Shown one piece after another: positions 49,323 through 57,650 of a stretch of 64,000 bases of DNA; the first letter of the stretch is position 1, and each line of letters starts with the position of its first letter. A program made the translations under genes and the position numbers. This DNA is from Anaerolineae bacterium (GTDB taxonomy: Bacteria; Chloroflexota; Anaerolineae; Promineifilales; Promineifilaceae): the NCBI GenBank assembly GCA_020848035.1, contig JADLAX010000011.1, positions 1 through 64,000 of the forward strand, read 5' to 3'. The notes beneath the pieces were generated by a model. The model searched no databases. It saw only the letters and a program-made list of their open reading frames with translations, and had not been told where the DNA came from.

Positions 49323-50024
49323 ATGTCTTTCATCACCATCACCAACCTGCGCAAGACGTACCAGATGGGGCGCGAGAAAGTACACGCCCTGGATGGCGTG
49401 AGCCTGAGCGTTGAGCCGAACACCTTTTGGGCGGTCATGGGGCCGTCTGGCTCGGGCAAAAGCACGCTGCTGTACCTGCTGGGCGGGCTGGACCGCCCCA
49501 GCAGCGGCGAAATTCGCGTGGGCGACCAATCCATCGGCACGCTGGATGAAAACGGGCTGGCCATCTACCGCCAGCAAACGATTGGTTTTATCTTCCAATC
49601 GTTTAACCTCATTCCCAGCCTGAGCGCCCTGGACAACGTGGCCTTCCCGATGCGCTTTGCCCGCATACCGCGCCAGCAGCGCTACGCCCGCGCCTTTGAG
49701 CTGCTGCAAAAAGTCGGGCTGGCCGACCGGGTGCATCACAAGCCCACCGAGCTTTCGGGCGGGCAGCAGCAGCGGGTGGCCGTGGCCCGCGCCCTGGTCA
49801 ACAATCCGCAGCTCATCCTGGCCGATGAGCCGACGGGCAACCTGGACACCGCCAGCGGCAGCAGCATCATGCAGCTGCTGGCCGATTTGCACCAAAACGG
49901 CCGTACCGTCCTCGTCGTCACCCACGACCCGCGCATGACGGCTTACGCCACAAATACGGTACACATGCTGGACGGCCGTATCGTCACCGATGCCGAATAT
50001 GAGGCGGCAACTACGATTCATTAA
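49323..50024 (+). CDS. ABC transporter ATPase, LolD/MacB type
   Basis: The 233-residue protein has Walker A GPSGSGKST (about 40-48), Q-loop FQSFNLIPSLSALDNV, signature LSGGQQQR, Walker B LILADEPTG and a switch His in VTHDPR. This subtype powers MacB/FtsX-like permeases that move proteins, lipids or peptides mechanically rather than by transmembrane channel transport. The matching permease is at 52072, with a secreted protein between. No strong ribosome binding site is visible in front of ATG 49323 because the repeat array occupies the leader. Confidence 0.94.
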   Translation: MSFITITNLRKTYQMGREKVHALDGVSLSVEPNTFWAVMGPSGSGKSTLLYLLGGLDRPSSGEIRVGDQSIGTLDENGLAIYRQQTIGFIFQSFNLIPSLSALDNVAFPMRFARIPRQQRYARAFELLQKVGLADRVHHKPTELSGGQQQRVAVARALVNNPQLILADEPTGNLDTASGSSIMQLLADLHQNGRTVLVVTHDPRMTAYATNTVHMLDGRIVTDAEYEAATTIH

Positions 50025-50029
50025 AAGGC

Positions 50030-50110
50030 GGAGTGAAAAGTGATAAGTGATAAGTAAAAAGTGGGTACGCCTTTCAAACTTTTCACTTTTTACTTATCAC
50101 TTTTTACTCA
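50030..50110. repeat. Inverted GTGATAA/GTAAAAA heptad array
   Basis: GTGAAAAGTGATAAGTGATAAGTAAAAAGTG faces CTTTTCACTTTTTACTTATCACTTTTTAC around about 18 nt. It lies between the ATPase and secreted-protein genes of the ABC cassette. Confidence 0.85.
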
Positions 50111-50124
50111 AAACAGGCAATCTA

Positions 50125-51984
50125 ATGAGAACATCTCTAACACAAAAAATAATCCTACTCTTCTTTTTGCTGCTGTTTGTCGGCGGGTCGCTGGCCAGCG
50201 GGCTGCGCCCAGCTCCGGCTAAGGCCCAGACCGACACGCCAACGCCGTCGGCCACGCCATCGATTGTGGTGAGCAGTGTGCAGCCCAACAGCGTCAGCAA
50301 TTTGGTGGAAACCGAGCTGGTGGTCACCGGCAGCGGCTTTGTCGATGGCGCAGTGGTTGTTTTGTCTGGCCTGGGCGGGCTTAACACCACCTTTGTCAGC
50401 AGCAGCCTGCTGCGGGCCAACCTGCCTGCGGGTACCGCGCCGGGCGGCTACAGCGTTACCGTCATCAATCCCAACGCTGCGTCGGCCTCGCTGGCCAACG
50501 CGATTACGGTGACCGCCCCGGCAGGTCCAACCAACACGCCAGAGCCGACCAACACGCCGCCGCCTACCGCGTTTGTACGGCCGTTGCTCGTCGTCAACAG
50601 CTACGGGGCCAGTTCAGCCGAAATTACCCCTGGGGAAAACCTGGCCTTCGAGATGACTATCGCCAACGCCGGGCAGAGCCGGGCCAGCAACGTGGTGGCC
50701 ACCTTTGTGGCCGGGAGCTTTACCGCCCGCGACACCGGCGGTGTGCAGGCGCTGGGCATCATCGACCCCGGCGGCACGGTGCGCTTCTGGCAGCCCCTGG
50801 CCGCCAGCCGCGATCTGGCCGGGCAAAACATTGCTACGCTGGAAGTGAAGGTCGATTACACCGACGTGAACGGCACCAGCTACAGCGAAACGTTTGCCCT
50901 CACTTTCCCGGTTAAGCGGGCGGCCACGGGCGGCGTAGCGGCGACGGCCACCCCAACGGCCACGGCGACCGCCACAGCCACCAGCGGCCCCGTGCTGCGG
51001 CCGCAGCTGCTGGTCACCAGCTACGAAATTGACCAGGATCAGCTCCAGCCGGGCATGGGCTTTACCCTCAGCCTGACGGTGCAGAACCAGGGCAACAGCA
51101 CAGCCCGCCGCGTGACGATGATTTTGGGCGGCGGCAGCACCTCTGGCGGTACGGTAGATGGCACCCCGGTCCCCGGCGGCGGGCTGGACGGCGCAGGCGG
51201 CGACTTTGGCGAGTTTGCCCCGGTCGGCGCGTCCAACGTGCAAACGCTGGGCGATCTGGCCGAGACGGACAGCCTGCAAACCACGATGGCGCTCATCGTC
51301 AATGCCGCCACGGCACCAGGGGCCTACCCGGTGAAGGTGTCGTTTGTCTACACCGACGACCGCAACAACAGTTACGAAGACAATCAGGTGATTACGCTGC
51401 TGGTTTACAAACGGCCGTCGGTCGAAATGAACTTCTACTCGCCCGTGTTTGACTTCTTCGTGGGGCAGCCGGGCAGTTTGCCCCTGCAGTTGGTGAACAG
51501 TGGGAAAAGTTCGGCCGTTTTTGGCAACTTCAGCGTCACCGCCGAGGGCGCAACCTTCGAGAACAACAGCTTTTTTGTCGGCACGCTGGACCCCGGCGGC
51601 TTTTTCCCGCTGGATGCGATCATCTATCCCGAACTGCCTGGCCCGCTGGACCTGCTGCTCAGCGTCAACTACACCGACGACTTCAACCAGCCGCAGGTGC
51701 TCACCCAAACGCTGACGATCAACGTGGTGGAGTCGTTTTTCCCGGAAGAACCGATCGACCCATTCCCGGAAGAACCGCTGCCAGAAGTTGAACCCGAACC
51801 AGAAACGTTTGGCCAGAAGGTGTGGCGCTTCATCCTGGGTCTGCTGGGCCTGAGCAGCGGCGTGCCGCAGCCCGCCCAACCCGACTTCGGCGTCCCCGGC
51901 GAATTCCCGGTGGACGGTCAGGGAGGCTCTTTTGAAGGTCCAGTAGAAGGTCCAATACAAGTAGTCCCAGGAGTTGGGCCGTAA
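50125..51984 (+). CDS. Secreted TIG/CARDB-like adhesin-type protein of an ABC cassette
   Basis: The 619-residue protein has a signal peptide (about 8-33), a Thr/Pro linker, an IPT/TIG-like Ig domain (about 45-135, VVSSVQPNSVSNLVETELVVTGSGF) and two or three CARDB/COG1361-like beta domains. These include LLVVNSYGASSAEITPGENLAFEMTIANAGQSRASNV, QLLVTSYEIDQDQLQPGMGFTLSLTVQNQGNSTARRV and a third near 425-545. Pro/Glu-rich sequence and a short hydrophobic helix (KVWRFILGLLGL, about 572-583) follow. The location between ATPase and permease suggests an extracytoplasmic subunit of the exporter. The start is ATG 50125, after the repeat. Confidence 0.8.
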   Translation: MRTSLTQKIILLFFLLLFVGGSLASGLRPAPAKAQTDTPTPSATPSIVVSSVQPNSVSNLVETELVVTGSGFVDGAVVVLSGLGGLNTTFVSSSLLRANLPAGTAPGGYSVTVINPNAASASLANAITVTAPAGPTNTPEPTNTPPPTAFVRPLLVVNSYGASSAEITPGENLAFEMTIANAGQSRASNVVATFVAGSFTARDTGGVQALGIIDPGGTVRFWQPLAASRDLAGQNIATLEVKVDYTDVNGTSYSETFALTFPVKRAATGGVAATATPTATATATATSGPVLRPQLLVTSYEIDQDQLQPGMGFTLSLTVQNQGNSTARRVTMILGGGSTSGGTVDGTPVPGGGLDGAGGDFGEFAPVGASNVQTLGDLAETDSLQTTMALIVNAATAPGAYPVKVSFVYTDDRNNSYEDNQVITLLVYKRPSVEMNFYSPVFDFFVGQPGSLPLQLVNSGKSSAVFGNFSVTAEGATFENNSFFVGTLDPGGFFPLDAIIYPELPGPLDLLLSVNYTDDFNQPQVLTQTLTINVVESFFPEEPIDPFPEEPLPEVEPEPETFGQKVWRFILGLLGLSSGVPQPAQPDFGVPGEFPVDGQGGSFEGPVEGPIQVVPGVGP

Positions 51985-51989
51985 AAGGG

Positions 51990-52060
51990 AGATGGGGAGA
52001 TTGGAGATTGGAGATTAAGAGCGAAACAAATCTCCAATCTCCAGTCTCCAATCTCCAAAA
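51990..52060. repeat. Inverted TCTCCAA heptad array
   Basis: GGAGATTGGAGATTGGAGATT faces AATCTCCAATCTCCAGTCTCCAATCTCC-type units. It lies between the secreted-protein gene and the permease gene. It is a close match to the copy inside mutL. Confidence 0.88.
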
Positions 52061-52071
52061 CAAAGGTTTTT

Positions 52072-53376
52072 ATGGGCATACTCGATTTGCTTTCACTCGT
52101 ATGGGAAAACCTGACCCGGCGCAAGGGGCGCGTGGCGCTGACGGCCGTTGGTGTCATCATCGGCACGGCGGCGGTGGTGCTGCTGGTGTCGTTGGGCAAC
52201 GGCTTGCAGCAAAATGCGGCCAGCCAGCTGGGCGGCATTGGCGACCTGACCAAGATCCAGGTGTGGCCCAACTGGGGCGAACCGGACCCGGAAACGGGCG
52301 AACCGGGCACCGCCACGGTCATCACCGACCAGACTGTGGCCGACATTCAAGCGCTGCCGGGGGTAACGGCCGTTATCGCCCAAGAATATTTCCAGGGCTG
52401 GGGCTTCATCTCCGTGGACCGGCTGGAAGGCGGCGGGCAGTTGGTGGGCATCGGCACCGATGATTTGAGCAACCTGGGCGTGAAGGCCCAGGCGGGCACG
52501 CTGCAATTGGAGCGCGGCACGATGATTATTGGATCGGCCGTTCCGCAAAACCTGTACAATCCCCGCCCCCGCCCCGGCGAATCGGTCGAGCCGCCCGCCG
52601 CTGAGGATTTGCTAGACAAGCAGGTGTCGCTGGTGCTGGTGAAGTGGAACAGCGACGGCACCGAAACGCGCAAAACGGTGCGGATGCGCATCACCGGCGT
52701 CATTGCCGAGGCCCGCGACGAGCCAGACTGGTCGATGTACATCTCCCTGCCGGAAATGACCGGCTACAACACCTGGGTTCTGGGCAAGCCCATTGACCGT
52801 GACGAAGCGGGCTACCCCGGCCTGGTGGTGCGCGCCGCCTCCATCGACAACGTGATTGACATCACCGACCAGATTGTGGCCCTGGGCTACCAGGCCTATT
52901 CGCCGCAGTCGTTTGTGCAGGGCATCAGCGGCTTTTACACCATTTTGCAAATCATCTTTGGCGGCGTGGGGGCGATTGCCCTGCTGGTGGCAGCCATCGG
53001 CATTGCCAACACGATGGCCATGGCCATTTTGGAGCGCACCCGCGAAATTGGCCTGATGAAAGCGGTCGGCGCCACGAATCGGCACGTTTTGGCCGTGTTT
53101 TTGGGCGAATCGGCCGGGATTGGCTTTTTGGGTGGATTGGGCGGGGTGCTGCTGGGCTGGGGGTTGGGCCAGGTGGTCAACGTCCTGGCGCTGGCTTACC
53201 TGGCCGGACAGTCGGTGGAAACTGGAGCCCCACCGCCCACTGTGGCCGTGGCTACCCCCACCTGGCTGCCCATTTTTGCCCTCATTTTTGCCACCATTGT
53301 CGGCCTCATTTCTGGGCTGTATCCGGCCCTGGGGGCTGCTACGCTGTCGCCGATTAAGGCGCTGAAGTATGAATAG
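52072..53376 (+). CDS. ABC transporter permease, FtsX/MacB family
   Basis: The 434-residue protein has the MacB/LolC layout: one N-terminal membrane helix (about 20-45, VALTAVGVIIGTAAVVLLVSLGNGL), a large periplasmic-type domain (about 50-285), and three C-terminal helices. FILQIIFGGVGAIALLVAAIGIANTMAMAILERTREIGLMKAVGAT is the diagnostic FtsX block. It completes the cassette begun at 49323. The ATPase subtype agrees. Confidence 0.92.
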   Translation: MGILDLLSLVWENLTRRKGRVALTAVGVIIGTAAVVLLVSLGNGLQQNAASQLGGIGDLTKIQVWPNWGEPDPETGEPGTATVITDQTVADIQALPGVTAVIAQEYFQGWGFISVDRLEGGGQLVGIGTDDLSNLGVKAQAGTLQLERGTMIIGSAVPQNLYNPRPRPGESVEPPAAEDLLDKQVSLVLVKWNSDGTETRKTVRMRITGVIAEARDEPDWSMYISLPEMTGYNTWVLGKPIDRDEAGYPGLVVRAASIDNVIDITDQIVALGYQAYSPQSFVQGISGFYTILQIIFGGVGAIALLVAAIGIANTMAMAILERTREIGLMKAVGATNRHVLAVFLGESAGIGFLGGLGGVLLGWGLGQVVNVLALAYLAGQSVETGAPPPTVAVATPTWLPIFALIFATIVGLISGLYPALGAATLSPIKALKYE

Positions 53377-53391
53377 GGCAGATTCTTATCA

Positions 53392-53435
53392 GCAGATTAC
53401 GCAGATTTAAAAGATTTTTTATCTGCGTAATCTGC
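53392..53435. repeat. 15-bp perfect hairpin (GCAGATTACGCAGAT)
   Basis: GCAGATTACGCAGAT (53392-53406) pairs without mismatch with ATCTGCGTAATCTGC (53421-53435). It lies between convergent genes and shares its unit with 22100-22150. Confidence 0.85.
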
Positions 53436-53479
53436 GAAATCTTTGATTATTCTTGCCCTGTACTCTGGTTAATTCCCCT

Positions 53480-54109
53480 CTAACTCCACTTCACGCCGAT
53501 GTCCATCACAATATCGGCCGCTTTGTCGCCCTGGTCAGCGGCGTTGGAGAGGTGGCGCAGCACTTCGCGGCATTTGAGCATACGCATGATGTGCTCGGCA
53601 TCTTCGGGTCCCTGAAACAGCTCGGCCAGGCTGTGCCGGTAGGCGTGTTCCACGGCATTTTCCAGCTTCTTCACGCGGCGGGCGTGTTCGCTGGCCACGC
53701 GGGGATGGTCGATCAGGCGTTCCATTGTCAGGTGCAGCTCTTTGGCCATTTCTAGCAGCAGGTCGGCCATTTGGGAAACGGCCGTAAACGGCGCCAGCTT
53801 AAAAATCTCCAACTCCTCAATCGTCACGTACACATAATCAATAAAATTGTCCAATGCCCGCGACAGGGCAAAAATGTCCTCACGATCCAGCGGCGTCACA
53901 AAGCTGTCTTCCAACTCATGCACCAAAATGCGATGGACCTCGTCGGCCTCTTTTTCCACCTGGCGCGCCTGCACGCTGCGCTTCTCGTTGGGCTTTTTCA
54001 GGTACGCTTGCAGCGACTCCACGCTCACCACAGTGTATTTGCCCTGCTGAATCAGCAGCTGCAAAAAGTTGCTTTGTTTAGGTTTGATGAATCGTTTGAG
54101 CCACTCCAT
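53480..54109 (-). CDS. DUF47 (PhoU-like) phosphate transport accessory protein
   Basis: The 209-residue helical protein has DUF47/PhoU-like features: AYLKKPNEKRSVQARQVEKEADEVHRILVHELEDSFVTPLDREDIFALSRALDNFIDYVY. Conserved acidic residues there can bind metal. DUF47 proteins are encoded with Pit transporters and are thought to regulate them. ATG 54109 follows GGAGG at 7 nt. The Pit gene lies 44 bp upstream on the same strand. Confidence 0.9.
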   Translation of the reverse strand: MEWLKRFIKPKQSNFLQLLIQQGKYTVVSVESLQAYLKKPNEKRSVQARQVEKEADEVHRILVHELEDSFVTPLDREDIFALSRALDNFIDYVYVTIEELEIFKLAPFTAVSQMADLLLEMAKELHLTMERLIDHPRVASEHARRVKKLENAVEHAYRHSLAELFQGPEDAEHIMRMLKCREVLRHLSNAADQGDKAADIVMDIGVKWS

Positions 54110-54130
54110 ACCGGTTGCCTCCAAAAACAG

Positions 54131-54155
54131 AAGGTCGATTTTACAAAATCGACCT
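54131..54155. repeat. Palindrome between pit and DUF47 genes
   Basis: AGGTCGATTTT and AAAATCGACCT face each other with almost no loop. It begins at the Pit stop codon and may tune expression of the second gene. Confidence 0.65.
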
Positions 54156-55137
54156 ACAAAATTGCGTTCAGGGGAAAATAAAGCAGGGCTGCCAGCAAAC
54201 CAGAGACGGGAATGGTGAGGACCCAGGCAATGAGCATCTCATACCCCACCTGCCAGCGCACCTTGGTAAAGCGCTGCGCCGACCCCGCGCCCATGATGCT
54301 GGAGCTCATCACCTGCGTGGTGCTGACCGGACCGCCGAGCAAAGCCGCGCCCAAAATGATCGCCGCGCCGGAAATTTGCGACACAAAGCCATCCACCGGG
54401 CGAATTTTGTAAATACGGCCGCCCAACGTGCGGATCAAGCGCCAGCCGCCCGTGGCCGTGCCCAGGGCAATCGCCCCGGCGCTGAGGGCAATCACCCACA
54501 CCGGCACCGTGAACTCGTCAATCATGCCTTCTACCACCAGCCCCAGGGTAATGATGCCCATCGTTTTTTGCGCGTCGTTGGCGCCGTGGCTGAGGGCCAG
54601 GCCAACGGCCGTTACCACCTGGGCCCGCTTAAAAAAGTGGTTGATGCGCGGCGTAGCGCCCCGCGCCAGGAAAAGCGTCAGGTTCATCAGCAGGTAACCC
54701 ACCAGCAGGCCTAAAATCGGGGATAAAAAGAGGGCCACCAGCACGGTGGTTAACCCGCTGGCCTGCACGGCGCTAAAACCGGAGGCCACCACCACCGCCC
54801 CCACCACGCCGCCCACCAGCGCATGAGACGAGCTGGCCGGAATGCCCAGGTACCACGTCACCACGTTCCACACCACCGCCGCCAGCATGGCGGCAATTAC
54901 CACCGGCATGGTCACGTGAATCGGATCGGCAATGCCTTTGCCAATCGTTTCGGCGACGGCCACGCCAAAGAGGAACGGTCCCACAAAGTGGGCCAACGCC
55001 GCCAGCCACAGCACCCGACGCGGCGACATTGCCCGCGAGGCAATCGGCGTGGCCACAATGTTGGCACTGTCGTGGAATCCGTTGAGAAAGTCAAAAATCA
55101 GGGCTGTGATTAGCAGCAGGAAAAAGGAAAAACTCAT
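54154..55137 (-). CDS. pit: Inorganic phosphate transporter, Pit family
   Basis: The 327-residue polytopic membrane protein carries both family signatures: NGFHDSANIVAT (about 19-30) and SHGANDAQKTMGI (about 183-195). It also has GGVVGAVVVASG and PVSTTQVMSSSIMGAG. It imports phosphate, usually as a metal-phosphate complex, with a proton. Length fits short Pit proteins. It forms a unit with the DUF47 gene, a common pair. Confidence 0.94.
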   Translation of the reverse strand: MSFSFFLLLITALIFDFLNGFHDSANIVATPIASRAMSPRRVLWLAALAHFVGPFLFGVAVAETIGKGIADPIHVTMPVVIAAMLAAVVWNVVTWYLGIPASSSHALVGGVVGAVVVASGFSAVQASGLTTVLVALFLSPILGLLVGYLLMNLTLFLARGATPRINHFFKRAQVVTAVGLALSHGANDAQKTMGIITLGLVVEGMIDEFTVPVWVIALSAGAIALGTATGGWRLIRTLGGRIYKIRPVDGFVSQISGAAIILGAALLGGPVSTTQVMSSSIMGAGSAQRFTKVRWQVGYEMLIAWVLTIPVSGLLAALLYFPLNAIL

Positions 55138-55241
55138 GAATGCTCGGGTTGCTGTTGCGCCGATCTTTTGGCCGAACGGCAGGCTTGATTGTTAACAACT
55201 TGTTAACAGTATAAAAGCAACCCGTCGTTCCGGCAAAGGCT

Positions 55242-55913
55242 TTATGTCACAGTTAACGGGGGTATTAACTCATCGGTTGGGGTTTGGCAAAGGGTGAGGA
55301 TGGCAGCAGCAAGGTGGTGGGGGGGAGACGGCCGTTCCTCATCTGGCACCAGCACGTGAACCCGCAGGCCGTACCCGGCATACTCCCGGGCACATTCGCG
55401 GCTGAAGCCCACCACGCCCGCCTTGCTGGCGCAGTACGCCGCCCGGTTTTCCAGCGGCGTTTGCACCCCCGCCGTCGAAGCAATGTTGATGATCACCCCG
55501 CCGCGCGCCTGGTTTTCATCGGCCATGACGCGGCCGCACAGCTGGCTCATAAAGAAGGTGCCTTTGAGGTTCACTTCCAGGCAGCGGTTCCAGTCCCATT
55601 CGTCCAGCTTGAGGAGGGTCGAGCGGGGCATCACGGCCGCATTGTTGACCAGGATATCAAGCTGCCCCCATTCAGCGCGGGTGGTTTCGACCAGATGTAC
55701 ACATTGAAACTTGTTGGCCACGTCGGCGGCCACAGCGATGGCCTGCCCGCCAGCTTCACGGATGGAGACGGCCGTTCGCTCCGCCCGGTCTGGATTGATG
55801 TCATTAACCGCCACCCGCGCCCCAGCAGCGGCCAGGGTCCGGGCAATTTCCGCCCCCAAGCCCTGCCCCGCGCCGGTTACAATCGCCACGTTGTTGTAAA
55901 TAGAATGTTCCAT
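55242..55913 (-). CDS. Short-chain dehydrogenase/reductase
   Basis: The 223-residue protein has the SDR Rossmann motif TGAGQGLG (about 13-20), NNAAV (about 89-93), the catalytic Ser in IASTAGV and YCASK. The acidic residue after strand 2 (VNDINPDRAE) suggests NAD preference. The C-terminal part is short, and the usual N-x-x-x-PG segment reads HVLVPDEERPSPP, so the substrate loop is reduced. Substrate unknown. ATG 55913 is chosen over the longer frame because it starts just before the first strand. Confidence 0.88.
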   Translation of the reverse strand: MEHSIYNNVAIVTGAGQGLGAEIARTLAAAGARVAVNDINPDRAERTAVSIREAGGQAIAVAADVANKFQCVHLVETTRAEWGQLDILVNNAAVMPRSTLLKLDEWDWNRCLEVNLKGTFFMSQLCGRVMADENQARGGVIINIASTAGVQTPLENRAAYCASKAGVVGFSRECAREYAGYGLRVHVLVPDEERPSPPHHLAAAILTLCQTPTDELIPPLTVT

Positions 55914-55937
55914 TGGCCCAGTATACGCCAATTCAAT

Positions 55938-56004
55938 GATGCGTGAAACGTGAAACGTGATGGTTTACTCCTCACGTTTCACGTTTCACGCTTCACGTTT
56001 CACG
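55938..56004. repeat. Inverted GTGAAAC heptad array
   Basis: GTGAAACGTGAAACGTGA faces CACGTTTCACGTTTCACGCTTCACGTTTCACG around about 12 nt. It belongs to the same family as 9632-9683 and lies between two leftward genes. Confidence 0.88.
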
Positions 56005-56015
56005 CCGGGCAGGGA

Positions 56016-57248
56016 TCAATCTTCAGAATCGTCCGTCACTTCGGTGATGGGCCAATCCCAGTCCTGGGTGGTGGCGATGCGCCACAGCCGGTTGTTCACC
56101 TGGCTCAGCCTTTGTTGGAAGTCGGCTGCCAGTCCCACCAGGCTGCCCGGCGACTGCCGCTGGTGCGCCCGCAGGCTCTGCTGCAAAGCATGGGCCGATT
56201 GGGCGGCGGCGGTCATGCCCTGGGCATAGACCGGGTTGAGGGCAATGGCCGCGTCACCGGCTACCAGAAAGCCGTCCAGGTAGCGGGGCAGCTTGTCGTA
56301 GCGGCGCACCCGGTTTTCCGTGCGCTGGAAGCCGTTGGGGTGCGACAACGGCCGGGCGTCTTTGATCGCCTCGTAGAAGCTGGGTGTGGGCAGGCTTTGG
56401 GCAAAGGCCACAAAACCGGCTTCATCATGCGGCGGCACATCGCCCGCAATGCCGATGAGGGTGGCACACCAACGGCCGTCTTCCACAGGCACAATGATGC
56501 CGCCGCGCGTGCCGTGTGGTGGCTCCGGGGCAATGTACAGCGTTTTCCAATCGCCAAAGTTGGCCGGGGCCTGGTAAAGGCGCGAGGTGTAGGCCACAAA
56601 CGGATTGATGCGCCACTCTTCGGGCGGGATGTAGCCCAGGTCGGCCAGCCACTGTGGTGCTTTGGAGGCACGCCCGCTGGTGTCTAGCACCAGGTTGGCG
56701 GTAACCTCATTTTCGCTAAAGTTGGCGTCGCGCCGGGGGCGCAGGCGCAGCCCGGTCACCTGGCGCTGTTCGGCATCTGTTTTGAGGCCGTCCACGCTGC
56801 AGCTGGTGATCACCGAGACGTTGGGCCGGGCCATGACGCGCCGCCGCAGGATACACTCCAGCAGCGGGCGGCTGCTGGCGATGCTGGTGGTGCGGCGCTG
56901 TGGGGTTTGCCAACGGCCGTTTTGGAAGTAAGCAATATCGGTTTGGGCATCAATTTTGATAGCCCCCTCGGCGGCCATCTCGGCCAGCAGGCCAGGAAAG
57001 AGCTGCTCCAAAATGGATTGGCCGCGCGGCATCAGCGTGTGGGCGTGGCGGCCCTGCGGCACACCCTGGCGGTAATCGTTCCACACCTCCAGCCGATCCC
57101 GCTCGACGATGGTGACCTGGTTGAAGAAGTCGCTTAAAACGCGAGCGGCCGTTAACCCGGCAATCCCGCTGCCAATGATCACCGCATGGTCGTACGATTG
57201 ATTAAGTTGTTCTGGCTGATCTGGGGCGAATTGAACTGTTTTTAACAT
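56016..57248 (-). CDS. FAD-dependent oxidoreductase/monooxygenase-like protein
   Basis: The 410-residue flavoprotein has the FAD motif GSGIAGLTAARVL (about 27-39), a second-strand acidic end IVERDR, and the late FAD motif GDAAIALNPVYAQGMTAA (about 331-348). It resembles the FAD-dependent monooxygenases and geranylgeranyl-reductase relatives, with RQGVPQGRHAHTLMPRG conserved in a subgroup. A hydroxylase or epoxidase role on a hydrophobic substrate is plausible. No partner pathway is seen nearby. Confidence 0.87.
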   Translation of the reverse strand: MLKTVQFAPDQPEQLNQSYDHAVIIGSGIAGLTAARVLSDFFNQVTIVERDRLEVWNDYRQGVPQGRHAHTLMPRGQSILEQLFPGLLAEMAAEGAIKIDAQTDIAYFQNGRWQTPQRRTTSIASSRPLLECILRRRVMARPNVSVITSCSVDGLKTDAEQRQVTGLRLRPRRDANFSENEVTANLVLDTSGRASKAPQWLADLGYIPPEEWRINPFVAYTSRLYQAPANFGDWKTLYIAPEPPHGTRGGIIVPVEDGRWCATLIGIAGDVPPHDEAGFVAFAQSLPTPSFYEAIKDARPLSHPNGFQRTENRVRRYDKLPRYLDGFLVAGDAAIALNPVYAQGMTAAAQSAHALQQSLRAHQRQSPGSLVGLAADFQQRLSQVNNRLWRIATTQDWDWPITEVTDDSED

Positions 57249-57650
57249 CGTGAATTCCTTCGCGTTATTTCGTTAAACGTTACCTACATCATGAAGCATT
57301 GGCGCGGCGCGGGCACCTGTCAAAGGTTAGGCTCGGTTGGTTAAATTGGACAGGAAAGCCGTGCCAACCATCTGAGTAATGGGGCGGTAGGAGGGATGGG
57401 GGAGTGGGAAACGGCCGTTTCCCGCCTATTTCCTACTGTTTTCCCGTCAGGGCGGTCCTATACTACCTTGCAAAGTGGCTGCCAACCCGAGACAAACCTG
57501 CAAGTGGCCGTGTAAGCTTTTCCAACTATCAATGATTTGTGTCGGCCAGCCGTGATCCGCCCCAGATTCAGGGTTGGGCCATCATAAAAAGTGGCAATTG
57601 AGGTTGCCCTGCATTCAAATTGCGACCTCAATTGATAAACAGGACCCTAC
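57249..57650. other. Intergenic region with an 18-bp ACGGCCGT-centred palindrome
   Basis: GGGAAACGGCCGTTTCCC at 57406-57423 is perfect and is flanked by outer arms GTAGGA/TCCTAC, giving a longer cruciform. The identical 18-mer occurs at 60109-60126. Promoters for the divergent genes should also be here. None could be assigned with confidence. Confidence 0.55.
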
